A DNA stretch of 64,000 bases from Geodermatophilus pulveris. Lineage in GTDB: Bacteria > Actinomycetota > Actinomycetes > Mycobacteriales > Geodermatophilaceae. Position numbers and translations under genes: made by a program. The notes beneath the pieces are model-generated. The model ran no database searches, was not told where the DNA came from, and saw only the letters and a program-made list of their open reading frames with translations. This document shows, piece by piece, positions 49,007 through 57,258 of the stretch. Location of the stretch: positions 215,534-279,533 of the forward strand of contig NZ_FZOO01000006.1 of NCBI RefSeq assembly GCF_900188375.1, read 5' to 3'. Within the stretch, counting starts at the first letter, position 1. Each line of letters begins with the position of its first letter.

Positions 49007-50958
49007 GCCTTCACCTCGGTGAAGAGAGCCTGAACACGGGCGATGGCACCCTGAACGTCGGAGTCGATGTCGGCCAGGGGACGCGGAGGCTGGTAGACGT
49101 AGAAGGTCTTGGCGAAGGGCACCTCGTAGCCGATCTTCGTCCTGCTGTGGTCGATCCAGGCCTCGGGTGCCCAGGGCAGGACCTCTCGCTTGAGGTAGGC
49201 GTCGACGTCCTCGGTGAGGGGCACGTTCTCGGTGTCCCTCAGGTCGGGGTCGGGCTCCGGCGCACCCGTCTTGTCGGTCACGAGCATCCCTTCGGACGAG
49301 GACACGGCGAAGGCTGCGGTGACTGACCGGCGGTTGGCCGGGGTGAGGCCGACCCCCTGGCCGCCGAGGGCCGAGCCCAGGGCCATGTCGAAGTCGCCCA
49401 AGGAAGTCCAGGTGGCTGTCTGGTCGAGTGAGCCGAGAGCCTCACGGAGGGCGTGGCGGGTGTCCTTGTCGAGCTTGTTGATGGCCCGCAGCCCCATGAC
49501 GCGGTTGATGCCGTCGTCGTCCACGGCGAAGACCTGCCGGAGAGGTTGCTCGACGGTGATGGTCCGGTAGCCGAAGTCTTCGGTGCTCAGGACCTTCGAG
49601 AGCTTCGGGTCTGCGTCCTCAAACTCGCCGTAGAGGGCGACGATGGCGTTGATGTTGGCCGGCGAGAGCATCCGGCGCTTGTCCCCGATCGACTTGGGCA
49701 TGGGGACCCAGAGCGAGGTGGCGTCGATGAGCTGGACCTTGCCCTGCCGCTCGGCGGGCTTGTTGTTGTCGAGGACCCAGATGTACGTGGCGATGCCGGT
49801 GTTGTAGAACATCTGGGTTGGCAGGCCGATGATCGCATCCACCAGGTCGTTCCTGAGCAGGTGCCTACGGATCTCGGAGGGGCCGGAGCCGGCACCTCCA
49901 GCGAAGAGGGGCGATCCATTGAGGACGATGGCGCCGCGGCCACCGCCCTGGTCGGCGGGGCGCATCTTGGAGACGAGGTGCTGCAGGAAGAGCATGGCGC
50001 CGTCGTTGACCGAGGGCACGCCTGCGGCGAAGCGGCCGCTCTCGCCGTCCCGAGCGCGCTCGGCGAGGACTGCCTTCTGCTGCTTCTTCCAATCCTGGCC
50101 GAAAGGAGGGTTTGCCAGGCAGTAGGTGAAGGTCTTGTTTGCGTGGCCGTCGTCGAGCAGGGTGTCGCCGAAGTAGATGTTGCGCGGGTCCTGGCGCCGG
50201 ATGAGCAGGTCCGACTTCGCCATTGCGTGCGAGATCTCGTTGAACTCCTGGCCGTACAGGCTCAGGGTGGCCTGTCCGCCGTGGTCCTCCATCCACTGGT
50301 GGGCCTCTGACAGCATGCCTCCGGTGCCACAGGTGGGGTCGTAGACCTGTCGGATGAGGTTGGGGTCGGACAGGTCGTGGGTGTCCGGGGAGAACAGAAG
50401 CGAGACGCACAGGCGCACGACCTCGCGCGGGGTGAAGTAGTCGCCCGCGAGGTCCTTGCTGCTCTCCATGAACCGGCGGATGAGCTCCTCGAAGACATCG
50501 CCCATCTCGGCGTTGCTTACGAGGTCGGGGTGGACGTTGAGGACGGCGAAGCGCTTGACGATGTCGGGCAGGCGGTCGCGGTCGTCGAGCGTGCGGATGA
50601 CGTTGTGCATGTCGAAACGCTCGAAGATCTGGCGAACCTCCTCGTTGTAGCCGTCGACAAGGTTGATGAGGTTTGCGGCTAGCTGGCTGGGGTCACCGAG
50701 GTCGGACAGGCTGACCTGCGAGGTGTTGTAGAAGTCCTGGCCGGCAGCGCGCTTCAGCATCGTGTCGCGCAGGAGCGGCGGGGAGTCCTCGTACTTGACT
50801 GCCGCGCCCAGCACCGCCTTCTTGGTTGGGGCGAGCACCGACTCGAACCGCGCCAGGACCGTGAACGGCAGGATTACCGTGCCGTACTCCTTCGGACGGT
50901 AGGGGCCGCGGAGTAGGTCGGCGATCGACCAAATGAAATTCGGGTCCGGCTTGGTCAC
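49003..50958 (-). CDS. hsdM: Type I restriction enzyme, M subunit (N6-adenine methylase)
   Basis: The 651-residue protein has a helical N-terminal domain (IWSIADLLRGPYRPKEYG, PFTVLARFESVL) and a methylase core with the AdoMet-binding motif DPTCGTGGML near residue 207 and the catalytic NPPFG near 283. GGRGAIVLNGSPLFAGG and IGLPTQMFYNTGIATYIWVL follow, as in HsdM. GTG start at 50958 with GAGAGGAA upstream. It methylates the adenine of the host sites. It is 61 bp from the HTH-AbiV gene. Confidence 0.95.
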   Translation of the reverse strand: MTKPDPNFIWSIADLLRGPYRPKEYGTVILPFTVLARFESVLAPTKKAVLGAAVKYEDSPPLLRDTMLKRAAGQDFYNTSQVSLSDLGDPSQLAANLINLVDGYNEEVRQIFERFDMHNVIRTLDDRDRLPDIVKRFAVLNVHPDLVSNAEMGDVFEELIRRFMESSKDLAGDYFTPREVVRLCVSLLFSPDTHDLSDPNLIRQVYDPTCGTGGMLSEAHQWMEDHGGQATLSLYGQEFNEISHAMAKSDLLIRRQDPRNIYFGDTLLDDGHANKTFTYCLANPPFGQDWKKQQKAVLAERARDGESGRFAAGVPSVNDGAMLFLQHLVSKMRPADQGGGRGAIVLNGSPLFAGGAGSGPSEIRRHLLRNDLVDAIIGLPTQMFYNTGIATYIWVLDNNKPAERQGKVQLIDATSLWVPMPKSIGDKRRMLSPANINAIVALYGEFEDADPKLSKVLSTEDFGYRTITVEQPLRQVFAVDDDGINRVMGLRAINKLDKDTRHALREALGSLDQTATWTSLGDFDMALGSALGGQGVGLTPANRRSVTAAFAVSSSEGMLVTDKTGAPEPDPDLRDTENVPLTEDVDAYLKREVLPWAPEAWIDHSRTKIGYEVPFAKTFYVYQPPRPLADIDSDVQGAIARVQALFTEVKA

Positions 50959-51019
50959 GTTCTTCCTCTCGAAGGTTGCTTGTAGCGAATTTACCGTTCC
51001 GAAGCTAAGAGCCTCGCGC

Positions 51020-52312
51020 TTACGCGTCTTCCGGATTCACCTCATCTGCCAGCCGCAGGAGTTCCCGCGTCTCAGCTTCGTAGCCTGGCTTACCCATGTT
51101 CAGGAACGGGGTCTGATCCGCCGAGGGCTGGTTGAACCTGTACGCAGCATTGTTGATCGGCTTGCCCGGAGTGCCCTGACGCATGGCATCCAGCAACTCA
51201 GGAGGCGTCGGCCGGTCGGGGTCCTCCAGCAGCGCCAGCAGCTTGGCGTCAGCCGGTGGGCTGCCCTGCTCCTGCTCGTCCTGCCGCTTGCCCTCGATGT
51301 GCTCGCCGAGGCGCAACTGCCAGCCGATCTGGTGCACGTAGTTGATCACGTCGGCCAGTGACTCTTCATCGGCTACGTGGGTCGGGGTTAACGCGGCGCC
51401 GGTCTTGTCGAGGCTCACGTAGAAGCCACGCTGCTTGAGCCGGTCGTGGCGGTCAGCCCACTTCTGAATTTTGCCCAGATGAGCTTCGTTCTTCTCTGGG
51501 TCGGGCGGCTCCGTGTCGAACCAGTACCGCTCCTCCACCAGGAAGCTATGCACCATCTCTAATTTCTTCTGGTGATCGAGCCACAGCCTGTCCAAGCGGT
51601 CGCACCTGAAGGGTGTTCCTTCGGGTGCGTGAGCCATCTGGATTCGGCGGTCGTGGATGGCGATGGCCTTGCCGGACTCTTCGAGGCCCAGGATCGCCAG
51701 GGACCGAGCAAGGGCGACGTGGCCGAGGTCGAGGACGGCCAGAGCCGAGGTCAGCAGCGCATCTGCGTTAGCCAGCAGCGCGTCCTGCAGTCGCACAACC
51801 TGCGCGGGCGAGAGGTCCGGAAGCTTGGCCCCGCGCTTGGGACCCTGAGTGCGCAGCTCAAGGCCCATCGCGGCCAAGAGTTTGCCCAGCGTCGATACCA
51901 AGGGCTGCCGGGTACCGGCCTCGATCTGCTCCACGGTGAACCGCGGGACGCCGGCGCGTTCAGCCAGCTCGGCCGGTGAGGTCCGAGTCTTCTCGCGAGC
52001 TGAGCGCAGCAGGTTGCTGGCCAGCATGCGGAAGCTCCGTTGACTCATGCCCCTCATGCTGGACTGCAGATGTCCAGCGATGGTGACTGCGCCCGTGTCC
52101 CTGCGCCGTACGCCGTGCTTGTCCAGGATGTTGCGAACCGCCGAGTGCGAGCGGTCGGTCAGCTCCGCCAGCTCCCGTAGTGACCGCCCAGCCGCGTAGT
52201 TGTCGAGGATGAAGCGCTCGACCCGGGCCTGCACCGCAGGGGCAGGCCGTGACTTGGCCGTGCCGGCGAACTCAGGCAGCGGCTTGAGCTGCGGTCGCGG
52301 GGGATAGGGCAT
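51020..52312 (-). CDS. HTH - HTH - AbiV-like fusion protein
   Basis: The 430-residue protein has two DNA-binding modules followed by an AbiV-type helical domain. Residues 25-72 (RVERFILDNYAAGRSLRELAELT, HSAVRNILDKHGVRRR) form the first helix-turn-helix. Residues 100-155 (RSAREKTRTSPAELAERAGVP, TVEQIEAGTRQPLVSTLGKLL) form an XRE type. Residues about 175-300 contain the AbiV pattern LLTSALAVLDLGHVALARSL-AILGLEESGK (EESGK at 211-215). AbiV proteins cause abortive infection by phage-induced arrest of translation. The HTH part could repress the operon until infection. The stop is 61 bp from hsdM; the gene upstream ends 12 bp away, so all five are one operon. Confidence 0.72.
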   Translation of the reverse strand: MPYPPRPQLKPLPEFAGTAKSRPAPAVQARVERFILDNYAAGRSLRELAELTDRSHSAVRNILDKHGVRRRDTGAVTIAGHLQSSMRGMSQRSFRMLASNLLRSAREKTRTSPAELAERAGVPRFTVEQIEAGTRQPLVSTLGKLLAAMGLELRTQGPKRGAKLPDLSPAQVVRLQDALLANADALLTSALAVLDLGHVALARSLAILGLEESGKAIAIHDRRIQMAHAPEGTPFRCDRLDRLWLDHQKKLEMVHSFLVEERYWFDTEPPDPEKNEAHLGKIQKWADRHDRLKQRGFYVSLDKTGAALTPTHVADEESLADVINYVHQIGWQLRLGEHIEGKRQDEQEQGSPPADAKLLALLEDPDRPTPPELLDAMRQGTPGKPINNAAYRFNQPSADQTPFLNMGKPGYEAETRELLRLADEVNPEDA

Positions 52313-52324
52313 GACCGGCCAGGG

Positions 52325-53410
52325 CTAGATCAAGGTGCCGGTGAGTCGCAGTACGGCCACGACCGTGTCTGCACATGCGTCGAGCATGGCGGTGTCGCTC
52401 GGCCGTGCGGAGAGGTTGCCCCGAGGCGTCGTTTGCGTCAGGAGGACTTCGCCGGTCTCCTCGAGGGCGGCGTGTACTCGACGCTCCAGGTACTTGATGT
52501 CGTCGCTGTTGAAGGGGCGACCATCGCGGCGAACCAGCAGAGCGCGGCGCCACTCGGGCTTGTTCTGCCGGTGGCTGGTGATGCGCCCCAGGAAGTCCTC
52601 GCTGAGGCCGACGTACGCCCACGGCTTGACGATGAGTGTCGCCGTGAGGGTGCGTTCGTTTCCGGTGCGGGTAAGCGACTGCTGGACATCGGTCCCTGTC
52701 AGGACGTAGATGCCGGGCACCCCGCGCCAGTCTTCTTGCGGGTCAACATGGCGAGGCGTCTGTTCCATCAGGAGCGCCGGATGGCCGCTTGTGATTCGCG
52801 CTCGACCCTTGCTGTCGAGGTTGATGTCGAGCAGAGCCTGTGGCAGGGGACGCGCCGGTGGTGCGACCGCCACCGGCGTGCTGTCAGCGGGGGTGGCGGT
52901 GCGACGTGGGCGGGGTTTGGGGGCCTCTGCCGGCTCCTGGTTCAGTGGGGCCAGAGCGGTCAGGAGGCTTCTGAGTTCAGGCTCAACAGCGGTAGGCCGG
53001 AAGATTGTCAGGATGGCGCCCATTGTGTTGGTCGCCGCCTGGCTCATGTCTTCGTACTTGAACCGGCCCAACCACTCAACCGTGCGGCGGTGTGGACCTG
53101 AGGCACCGGCGTCCGGAACGTATTCGTACGGTCCGACGATCCGGGCCACCAGGTAATCCCGGTGCGAGGCCAAGCGAGGCACGATGACGATGTCACTGAC
53201 CTGCATCCGGTACGCGAAGGCGACCAGCTGGTTGGCGTAGGCCTTCTCGGCGCCTGAACTGGCACGTGCCCTCACCGCTGCCTCGTCGGCGCGGCTCAGG
53301 TCCTCGGACGCGAAGTCGACGAAGCTGATGGCGATGTAGGACTCGGCGATGAACTCGTCGACATACTTCGCACGTTCACCGGCTCGGACAACCCACAACT
53401 CGTCGCTCAC
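52325..53410 (-). CDS. EVE-like domain - GIY-YIG nuclease fusion (type IV-like)
   Basis: The 361-residue protein starts at GTG 53410 (MSDELWVVRAGERAKYVDEF). Residues 1-115 resemble the EVE/Mrr-N-type reader (LWVVRAG, SYIAISFVDF, VSDIVIVPRL, YLVARIVGPYEYV), a fold that binds modified bases. A Pro-rich linker (155-192) leads to a GIY-YIG nuclease: GIY at 233-235, YVG at 266-268, Arg276, His280 and Glu309 (IKYLERRV) as expected for catalysis. The combination is that of a modification-dependent restriction enzyme. It is the first gene of the restriction operon, so it would act on phage DNA that type I restriction cannot cut. The EVE similarity is by pattern only. Confidence 0.7.
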   Translation of the reverse strand: MSDELWVVRAGERAKYVDEFIAESYIAISFVDFASEDLSRADEAAVRARASSGAEKAYANQLVAFAYRMQVSDIVIVPRLASHRDYLVARIVGPYEYVPDAGASGPHRRTVEWLGRFKYEDMSQAATNTMGAILTIFRPTAVEPELRSLLTALAPLNQEPAEAPKPRPRRTATPADSTPVAVAPPARPLPQALLDINLDSKGRARITSGHPALLMEQTPRHVDPQEDWRGVPGIYVLTGTDVQQSLTRTGNERTLTATLIVKPWAYVGLSEDFLGRITSHRQNKPEWRRALLVRRDGRPFNSDDIKYLERRVHAALEETGEVLLTQTTPRGNLSARPSDTAMLDACADTVVAVLRLTGTLI

Positions 53411-53648
53411 GTCAGCCCCAGCAACCCTTCGTGTCGTCGGCACCGGCCACGAAAACGAGCAGCCTGACGGGGTCACTGATGTTCGTCGAGGGCCAGCAGT
53501 CGTTCGTGCTTGTCGCTTCAGGTCCGCGCTAGGCGACCCTCGGCCCTGGGAGGCCGAGGTCTGACGGTACCTACGGTCCGCAGCCGCGCGGTAGCGGCCC
53601 GCCGTCGTCCCGGCTTGATCTGCACGGCGCGGTGCCGATATCAATGCT

Positions 53649-54401
53649 GTGACCTTGACCAGCGGTGGAGCGCGTGACTGGGAGCAGCTCGCTGCCCAAG
53701 CTGAGGGAGAGGCCGCTCACTACCCGTTGCCGCCACAGCACGAGGCGGCAGTCCAAGCGGCGATCGATCGTGCTCGTCGGCAGCTCGGCGGGGACCGCGT
53801 CGAGAGCCACACGGTGTCGTTTAAACCGGAACGATGGGCCTCCGTCAGCCAGGACTTGCCGCCGTACTGCACCGCCAGCGGGAAGATCAGCCGCGGCGAC
53901 CTTTTCACCATCGCGAGCCGCGGTCGTGACGACGACGTGCTGTGGCAGCTCTTCGCCGCCTCCTACGTGTGGGGTCAGGGCAACAACGGCTACGGTCTCG
54001 CTCGCCTCAAGAGGATCTTGAGCGTCACGCCGAAGGACCAACTTGTCGCCCTGATCCGCGAAGCGTTCAGCGCGGGTGACCGGCACGGACCCATGGCCGC
54101 CTACGACGTGCTGCGCGGAGAGCATCGCTACAGGGCCGCTGGTCCGCACTGGGGGGCCGCCTTCTTCACCAAGGCGCTGTACATCGGGCTCCGGAATGGC
54201 CCCGCGTCGCCACTGATCCTCGACCGGGTCATGGCCCGGCGAGTGTCCAAGCTCAGCGACATGCCGCACCTGCTATACCGAGGCTTCGGCTACAACTGGA
54301 GCCCTTACCGCTACGGCGTCTACCTCGCGTGGATGCGTCAGACCGCCAAGAAGTTCGACGTGAAGCCGGAACTGCTGGAGTTCGCGCTGTTCAAGATGTA
54401 G
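53649..54401 (+). CDS. OGG-fold-like protein (putative base-excision glycosylase)
   Basis: The 250-residue protein begins at GTG 53649, divergent from the GIY-YIG gene with 238 bp between. It has a helical core including LFAASYVWGQGNNGYGLARL, VTPKDQLVALIREAFSAGD, FFTKALYIGL and LILDRVMARRVS. The helix-loop pattern with a Gly-rich turn followed by a long helix and a late FxTKxLY segment fits the 8-oxoguanine glycosylase (OGG/HhH) fold proteins found in actinobacterial accessory DNA. It lacks an obvious HhH lysine/Asp pair that I can place with confidence. Likely part of the defence set; substrate unknown. Confidence 0.6.
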   Translation: MTLTSGGARDWEQLAAQAEGEAAHYPLPPQHEAAVQAAIDRARRQLGGDRVESHTVSFKPERWASVSQDLPPYCTASGKISRGDLFTIASRGRDDDVLWQLFAASYVWGQGNNGYGLARLKRILSVTPKDQLVALIREAFSAGDRHGPMAAYDVLRGEHRYRAAGPHWGAAFFTKALYIGLRNGPASPLILDRVMARRVSKLSDMPHLLYRGFGYNWSPYRYGVYLAWMRQTAKKFDVKPELLEFALFKM

Positions 54402-54499
54402 GGCCGAGCATCGAGTCAGGCGGTGCGTCAACTGCCAAACGGCGCAGTCATCAGCAGTGCGATCTGCTTCGAGTTCAAGTAGGCAGCCACCGGATCAAA

Positions 54500-55475
54500 C
54501 ATTGAGGTGTTCTCAACGGATTGGTCGCTCGGCGGTGGTCAGAACGAGGGCCGCGGCGACGATGGCCCCGATGCGCTGAGGACACAGTCGGATGCGTCGC
54601 AGCGCTTTCCACCGGGTCTTGAGCAGGGCGATACCGCGCTCGCCTTCGGCACGCAGCCGAGTCAGCAGCTGGTTGCGGCAGGCGCTGCTGGGGGCCAGGT
54701 TGCCGCCCTTGGCCGGTGTGTGGATGCCGATGCCCGCGCCGTGGTAGCCCTTGTCGGCCAGGGCGGGTAGGCCCAGCAGGGCGGCCGCGGCATGCAGGGC
54801 AGCGAGGAAGCCGGTGGCCCCGGGCGGCGGCGAGGTCGTGCATGGAGCCGGGCTGGACGTCGGCGACGGCCACGGGGAAGCCGGCCGGGTCGCAGATGAC
54901 CTGCACGTTGCCGCCGTGGGCGCGGTGCTTGCCGGAGTACCACAGGTCGTGGCCGGAGTCGGGGTTGTTCACCCGGCAGCGGTCGGTGCGCACCAGCGTG
55001 CCGTCGAGGGTGACGTGGCTCCAGCCGGCGGTCGTTCCGGCCTCGAGCACCTGGTGCAGGTCGGGGGCTCGGTCGGCGAGCACGTCGATGCCCTCGTGCA
55101 GGTAGCGGTAGCCGGTGGCGACCGAGATGCCGGTGTCGCGGGCCAGGGTGGGCATGTCGGCGTCCTGGCGGAACCAGCGCAGGACCAGGATGGCCTGATC
55201 GCGGGCGGAGGCGGCGCGGGCGCCGATGCCGGTACCGCGGCGGCGGCGTTCGGCGATCAGTAGATCGGTGAGCAGGACGGCGGTGGCTTCGGGCACGTCG
55301 AGGGTGGCAGAGTGAGTGATCACGTGGGGTCCGTGCGGATGAGGGTCGTTCTTGGTCGACGCCATCATCGGCTGGGCCCCACGCCCTTTGCAGTGACGTC
55401 GTGGCCCAGCCACCGACCTGCTCGCCTGGCGTTCAGCGAAGCCCTTCGCTCAGATCCGTTGAGAAGACCTCATTG
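54500..55475 (-). mobile_element. IS5-family insertion sequence
   Basis: The ends are matching 22-bp inverted repeats, left CATTGAGGTGTTCTCAACGG at 54500 and, read from the other side, CAATGAGGTCTTCTCAACGG ending at 55475; two mismatches. The element is about 976 bp and contains one transposase gene on the minus strand. The transposase is frameshifted. Confidence 0.8.
54513..55323 (-). pseudogene. IS5-family transposase, frameshifted
   Basis: The first frame from GTG 55323 reads VITHSATLDVPEATAVLLTDLL and continues through ARDTGISVATGYRYLHEGID, SHVTLDGTLVRTDRCRVNNP with the first catalytic Asp, and GFPVAVADVQPGSMHDL with the second. After a one-base shift near 54830 it continues ATGFLAALHAAAALLGLPAL, ALADKGYHGAGIGIHTPAKG, GIALLKTRWKALRRIRLCPQ and ends at TGA 54513-54515. 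The total length, 811 bp, is one base more than a multiple of three, in agreement with a single frameshift. IS5-family (IS427 group) members can use programmed frameshifting; here a run of four G lies at the junction. Confidence 0.75.
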
Positions 55476-55823
55476 CTCGTTCTCCCGCATCGGTCGGGTC
55501 AGCCGCATATCTGTCTCAAGTGTTGAATAGCGTCATCGTGCGGACCCAAGGCTCTGGTCAGCACAACTGGTGACCAGCAAGGTCCCGACCCAGGCGCGGT
55601 TCACAAAGTCGATGTTGTGATCGGCGTAGGCGGTAGCCCCGTCGTTGTCGGTAACTGCTGCACGACGCCGAGGTCATTCGCGGACAGGGCGTGCCTTAGC
55701 CGTGCCTTAAGCAGCGGCCAAAGCCAGTGGTCAGCGGTCAACAGGGGCAGACCCGTCAAGGCACGGGAGCGGCGCCAAAGCCGGGCTGAGCTGCGCGAAC
55801 GGGCAGAGGAGCTGGTCAGGACG
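55476..55823. other. No convincing gene
   Basis: About 350 bp between the IS end and the tRNA-Gly fragment. Short frames on both strands have no family-like features. By the orientation of the fragment this side would be the DNA outside the attachment core. Confidence 0.45.
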
Positions 55824-55885
55824 TGGAGCGGGTGACCGGGATCGAACCGGCATGGCCAGCTTGGCGAGCTAGAGCTCGTTACCAC
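55824..55885 (-). other. Partial tRNA-Gly (GCC): D-loop to CCA, probable attachment core
   Basis: On the minus strand 62 nt match a tRNA-Gly: D loop GTGGTAAC, D-stem 3' strand GAGC, anticodon stem CTAGC/GCTGG with loop TCGCCAA (anticodon GCC), T arm GCCGG-TTCGATC-CCGGT, acceptor 3' strand CACCCGC, discriminator T and encoded CCA. The acceptor 5' strand and 5' D-stem are missing. A 3' tRNA fragment of this size beside an integrase gene is the usual att identity segment left by a tyrosine-recombinase element. The orientation places the integrase on the element side. Confidence 0.75.
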
Positions 55886-55924
55886 GATTGCGGGCTCAAG
55901 AGCCGGGCATGCCGCCGTCGATCG

Positions 55925-57073
55925 TCAGCCGTCGTGGCTCAGTACCTCGAGGACGGCGGCGGCACCGGTCGCTGCCACCTTGCGGCCGAAGTACACATCG
56001 GTGGTCATGGACGTGTTGGCGTGGCCGAGTTGGTCGGCCGCGGCGCGTGAAGACAGGCCGGCCTGGTCCATGAGGGTCGCGACGCTCTTGCGGAACACGT
56101 GTGAGGTGACCCAGTCGAAGCCGGCAGCAGTTAGCGCGTCCCGCAGGTCGGCCTGGGTGTTGGAAGGGTCCCGCCAGCCGCCCAGAGGAGCGGGGAACAC
56201 GGGGCGCCCAATGCGGTCTTGCTCGTCGGGAGCGGCCCTCGCGGCGCGCTGGCGCAGCATGGTGGAGCACCAGTCGGACAGGAGCAGCGTCCGGGCTCCG
56301 GCGTCGGTCTTGGTCTGCTTAACCACGAGGCCCTCCCCGCCGACGCGCACGGCGGTCGCCCGCACCGCGATGGTGCCGGCGGTCAGGTCGACGGCGTCCC
56401 AGGCCAGCCCGCAGGCCTCTCCAATGCGCAGCCCGGTGGCCATCAGGAAGTCGACCAGGTCCGGCAGGTCTCGGGCGACCGCACGATTGTCGTAGGTGAG
56501 CGCCGCCCGCAGCTGGCGCAACTGCGACACGGTCAACGCCCGAGGGGCCTTCTTGGCCTTGCCGCCCAGCGGAGCCACGGACCGCACGGGGTTGTGGATG
56601 AGGGCGTCGTGGCGAGCGGCCAGGGTGCACATGCCCGAGAGCACCGAGCGGCACATGCGGGCGACGGCCACGCCGTGGGTGTCGGCGACCAGATTGAGGT
56701 GCCGATCCAAGACACCGGCCGTCAACTCGCGGATGCGCAGCTCTCCGAGGCCGGGGACGATCTGCCGATCCAGCCGCAGCCGGTAGGCCTCCATCGTCGT
56801 GGGGGCGAGGTCTCGCAGGCCGGCGTACCAGGCGTCGGCCAACGCCGAGATCCGACTGTCCGCGGTGATGTGCCCGCGCGTGGAGACCCCGGCGCGGTCC
56901 CGCAGCGCCAGCTTGAGCGCGGCCTCGGCGGCCGCCTTGGTCTTGCCTCGCCGCTCGACGGCCCGCACCCGCCCGTCGAAGTCCCGGTGCAGGGCGCGGG
57001 CCCGGTAACCGGAGTCGAGGCGGTAGCAGCGGATGGCCCCGGAGGTGCCGAGCGCCAGCGAAGGACGTCCCAT
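55925..57073 (-). CDS. Tyrosine recombinase (integrase)
   Basis: The 382-residue protein has an SAM-like N-terminal DNA-binding part (about 60-160; TMEAYRLRLDRQIVPGLGEL) and the catalytic domain: Arg in ATGLRIGEACGLAW near 213, HVFRKSVATLMDQ near 322, LGHANTSMTTDVYFGR with the His near 343 and the nucleophilic Tyr near 355. A positively charged N-terminus (YRARALHRDFDGRVRAVERR, an AP2-like arm-binding region) is present. Its 3' end is 40 bp from the tRNA-Gly fragment and its start is 142 bp from the tRNA-Thr fragment. No excisionase gene is seen beside it. Confidence 0.92.
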   Translation of the reverse strand: MGRPSLALGTSGAIRCYRLDSGYRARALHRDFDGRVRAVERRGKTKAAAEAALKLALRDRAGVSTRGHITADSRISALADAWYAGLRDLAPTTMEAYRLRLDRQIVPGLGELRIRELTAGVLDRHLNLVADTHGVAVARMCRSVLSGMCTLAARHDALIHNPVRSVAPLGGKAKKAPRALTVSQLRQLRAALTYDNRAVARDLPDLVDFLMATGLRIGEACGLAWDAVDLTAGTIAVRATAVRVGGEGLVVKQTKTDAGARTLLLSDWCSTMLRQRAARAAPDEQDRIGRPVFPAPLGGWRDPSNTQADLRDALTAAGFDWVTSHVFRKSVATLMDQAGLSSRAAADQLGHANTSMTTDVYFGRKVAATGAAAVLEVLSHDG

Positions 57074-57214
57074 GGCTGCACCCTAGCCCCCATTTTACTC
57101 ACCGAAAACTACGGTGATCAGGAGGCTGCAGCGGTGCAGGGCGGCCTACTGGCGGCGTGAATGTGCAGCTTAATAGCTAGTAGGGGGCAACTGTGGTCAC
57201 TCCCGGCTACCTGG

Positions 57215-57258
57215 GACTTGTAATCGGGCGGTTGGGGGTTCGAGTCCCCCCGTCGGCT
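57215..57258 (+). other. Partial tRNA-Thr (TGT): anticodon loop to acceptor end, probable right att site
   Basis: The 44 nt contain the anticodon loop CTTGTAA (anticodon TGT), 3' stem TCGGG, variable CGGTT, T arm GGGGG-TTCGAGT-CCCCC and acceptor 3' strand CGTCGGC plus discriminator. The 5' half is absent and the preceding bases do not pair with the anticodon stem. Such a 3' half, beginning at the anticodon stem-loop, is the typical product of integration into a tRNA gene; the DNA to the right would be chromosome. The intact tRNA-Thr expected at the other end is not seen in this window. Confidence 0.78.

Noticed and set aside
55824..55885. Complete functional tRNA-Gly
   Set aside because: The acceptor 5' strand and 5' D-stem are absent, so it cannot fold as a tRNA; annotated as a fragment.
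57215..57258. Complete tRNA-Thr
   Set aside because: The bases before the anticodon loop do not pair with the 3' anticodon stem and no acceptor 5' strand or D arm is present.
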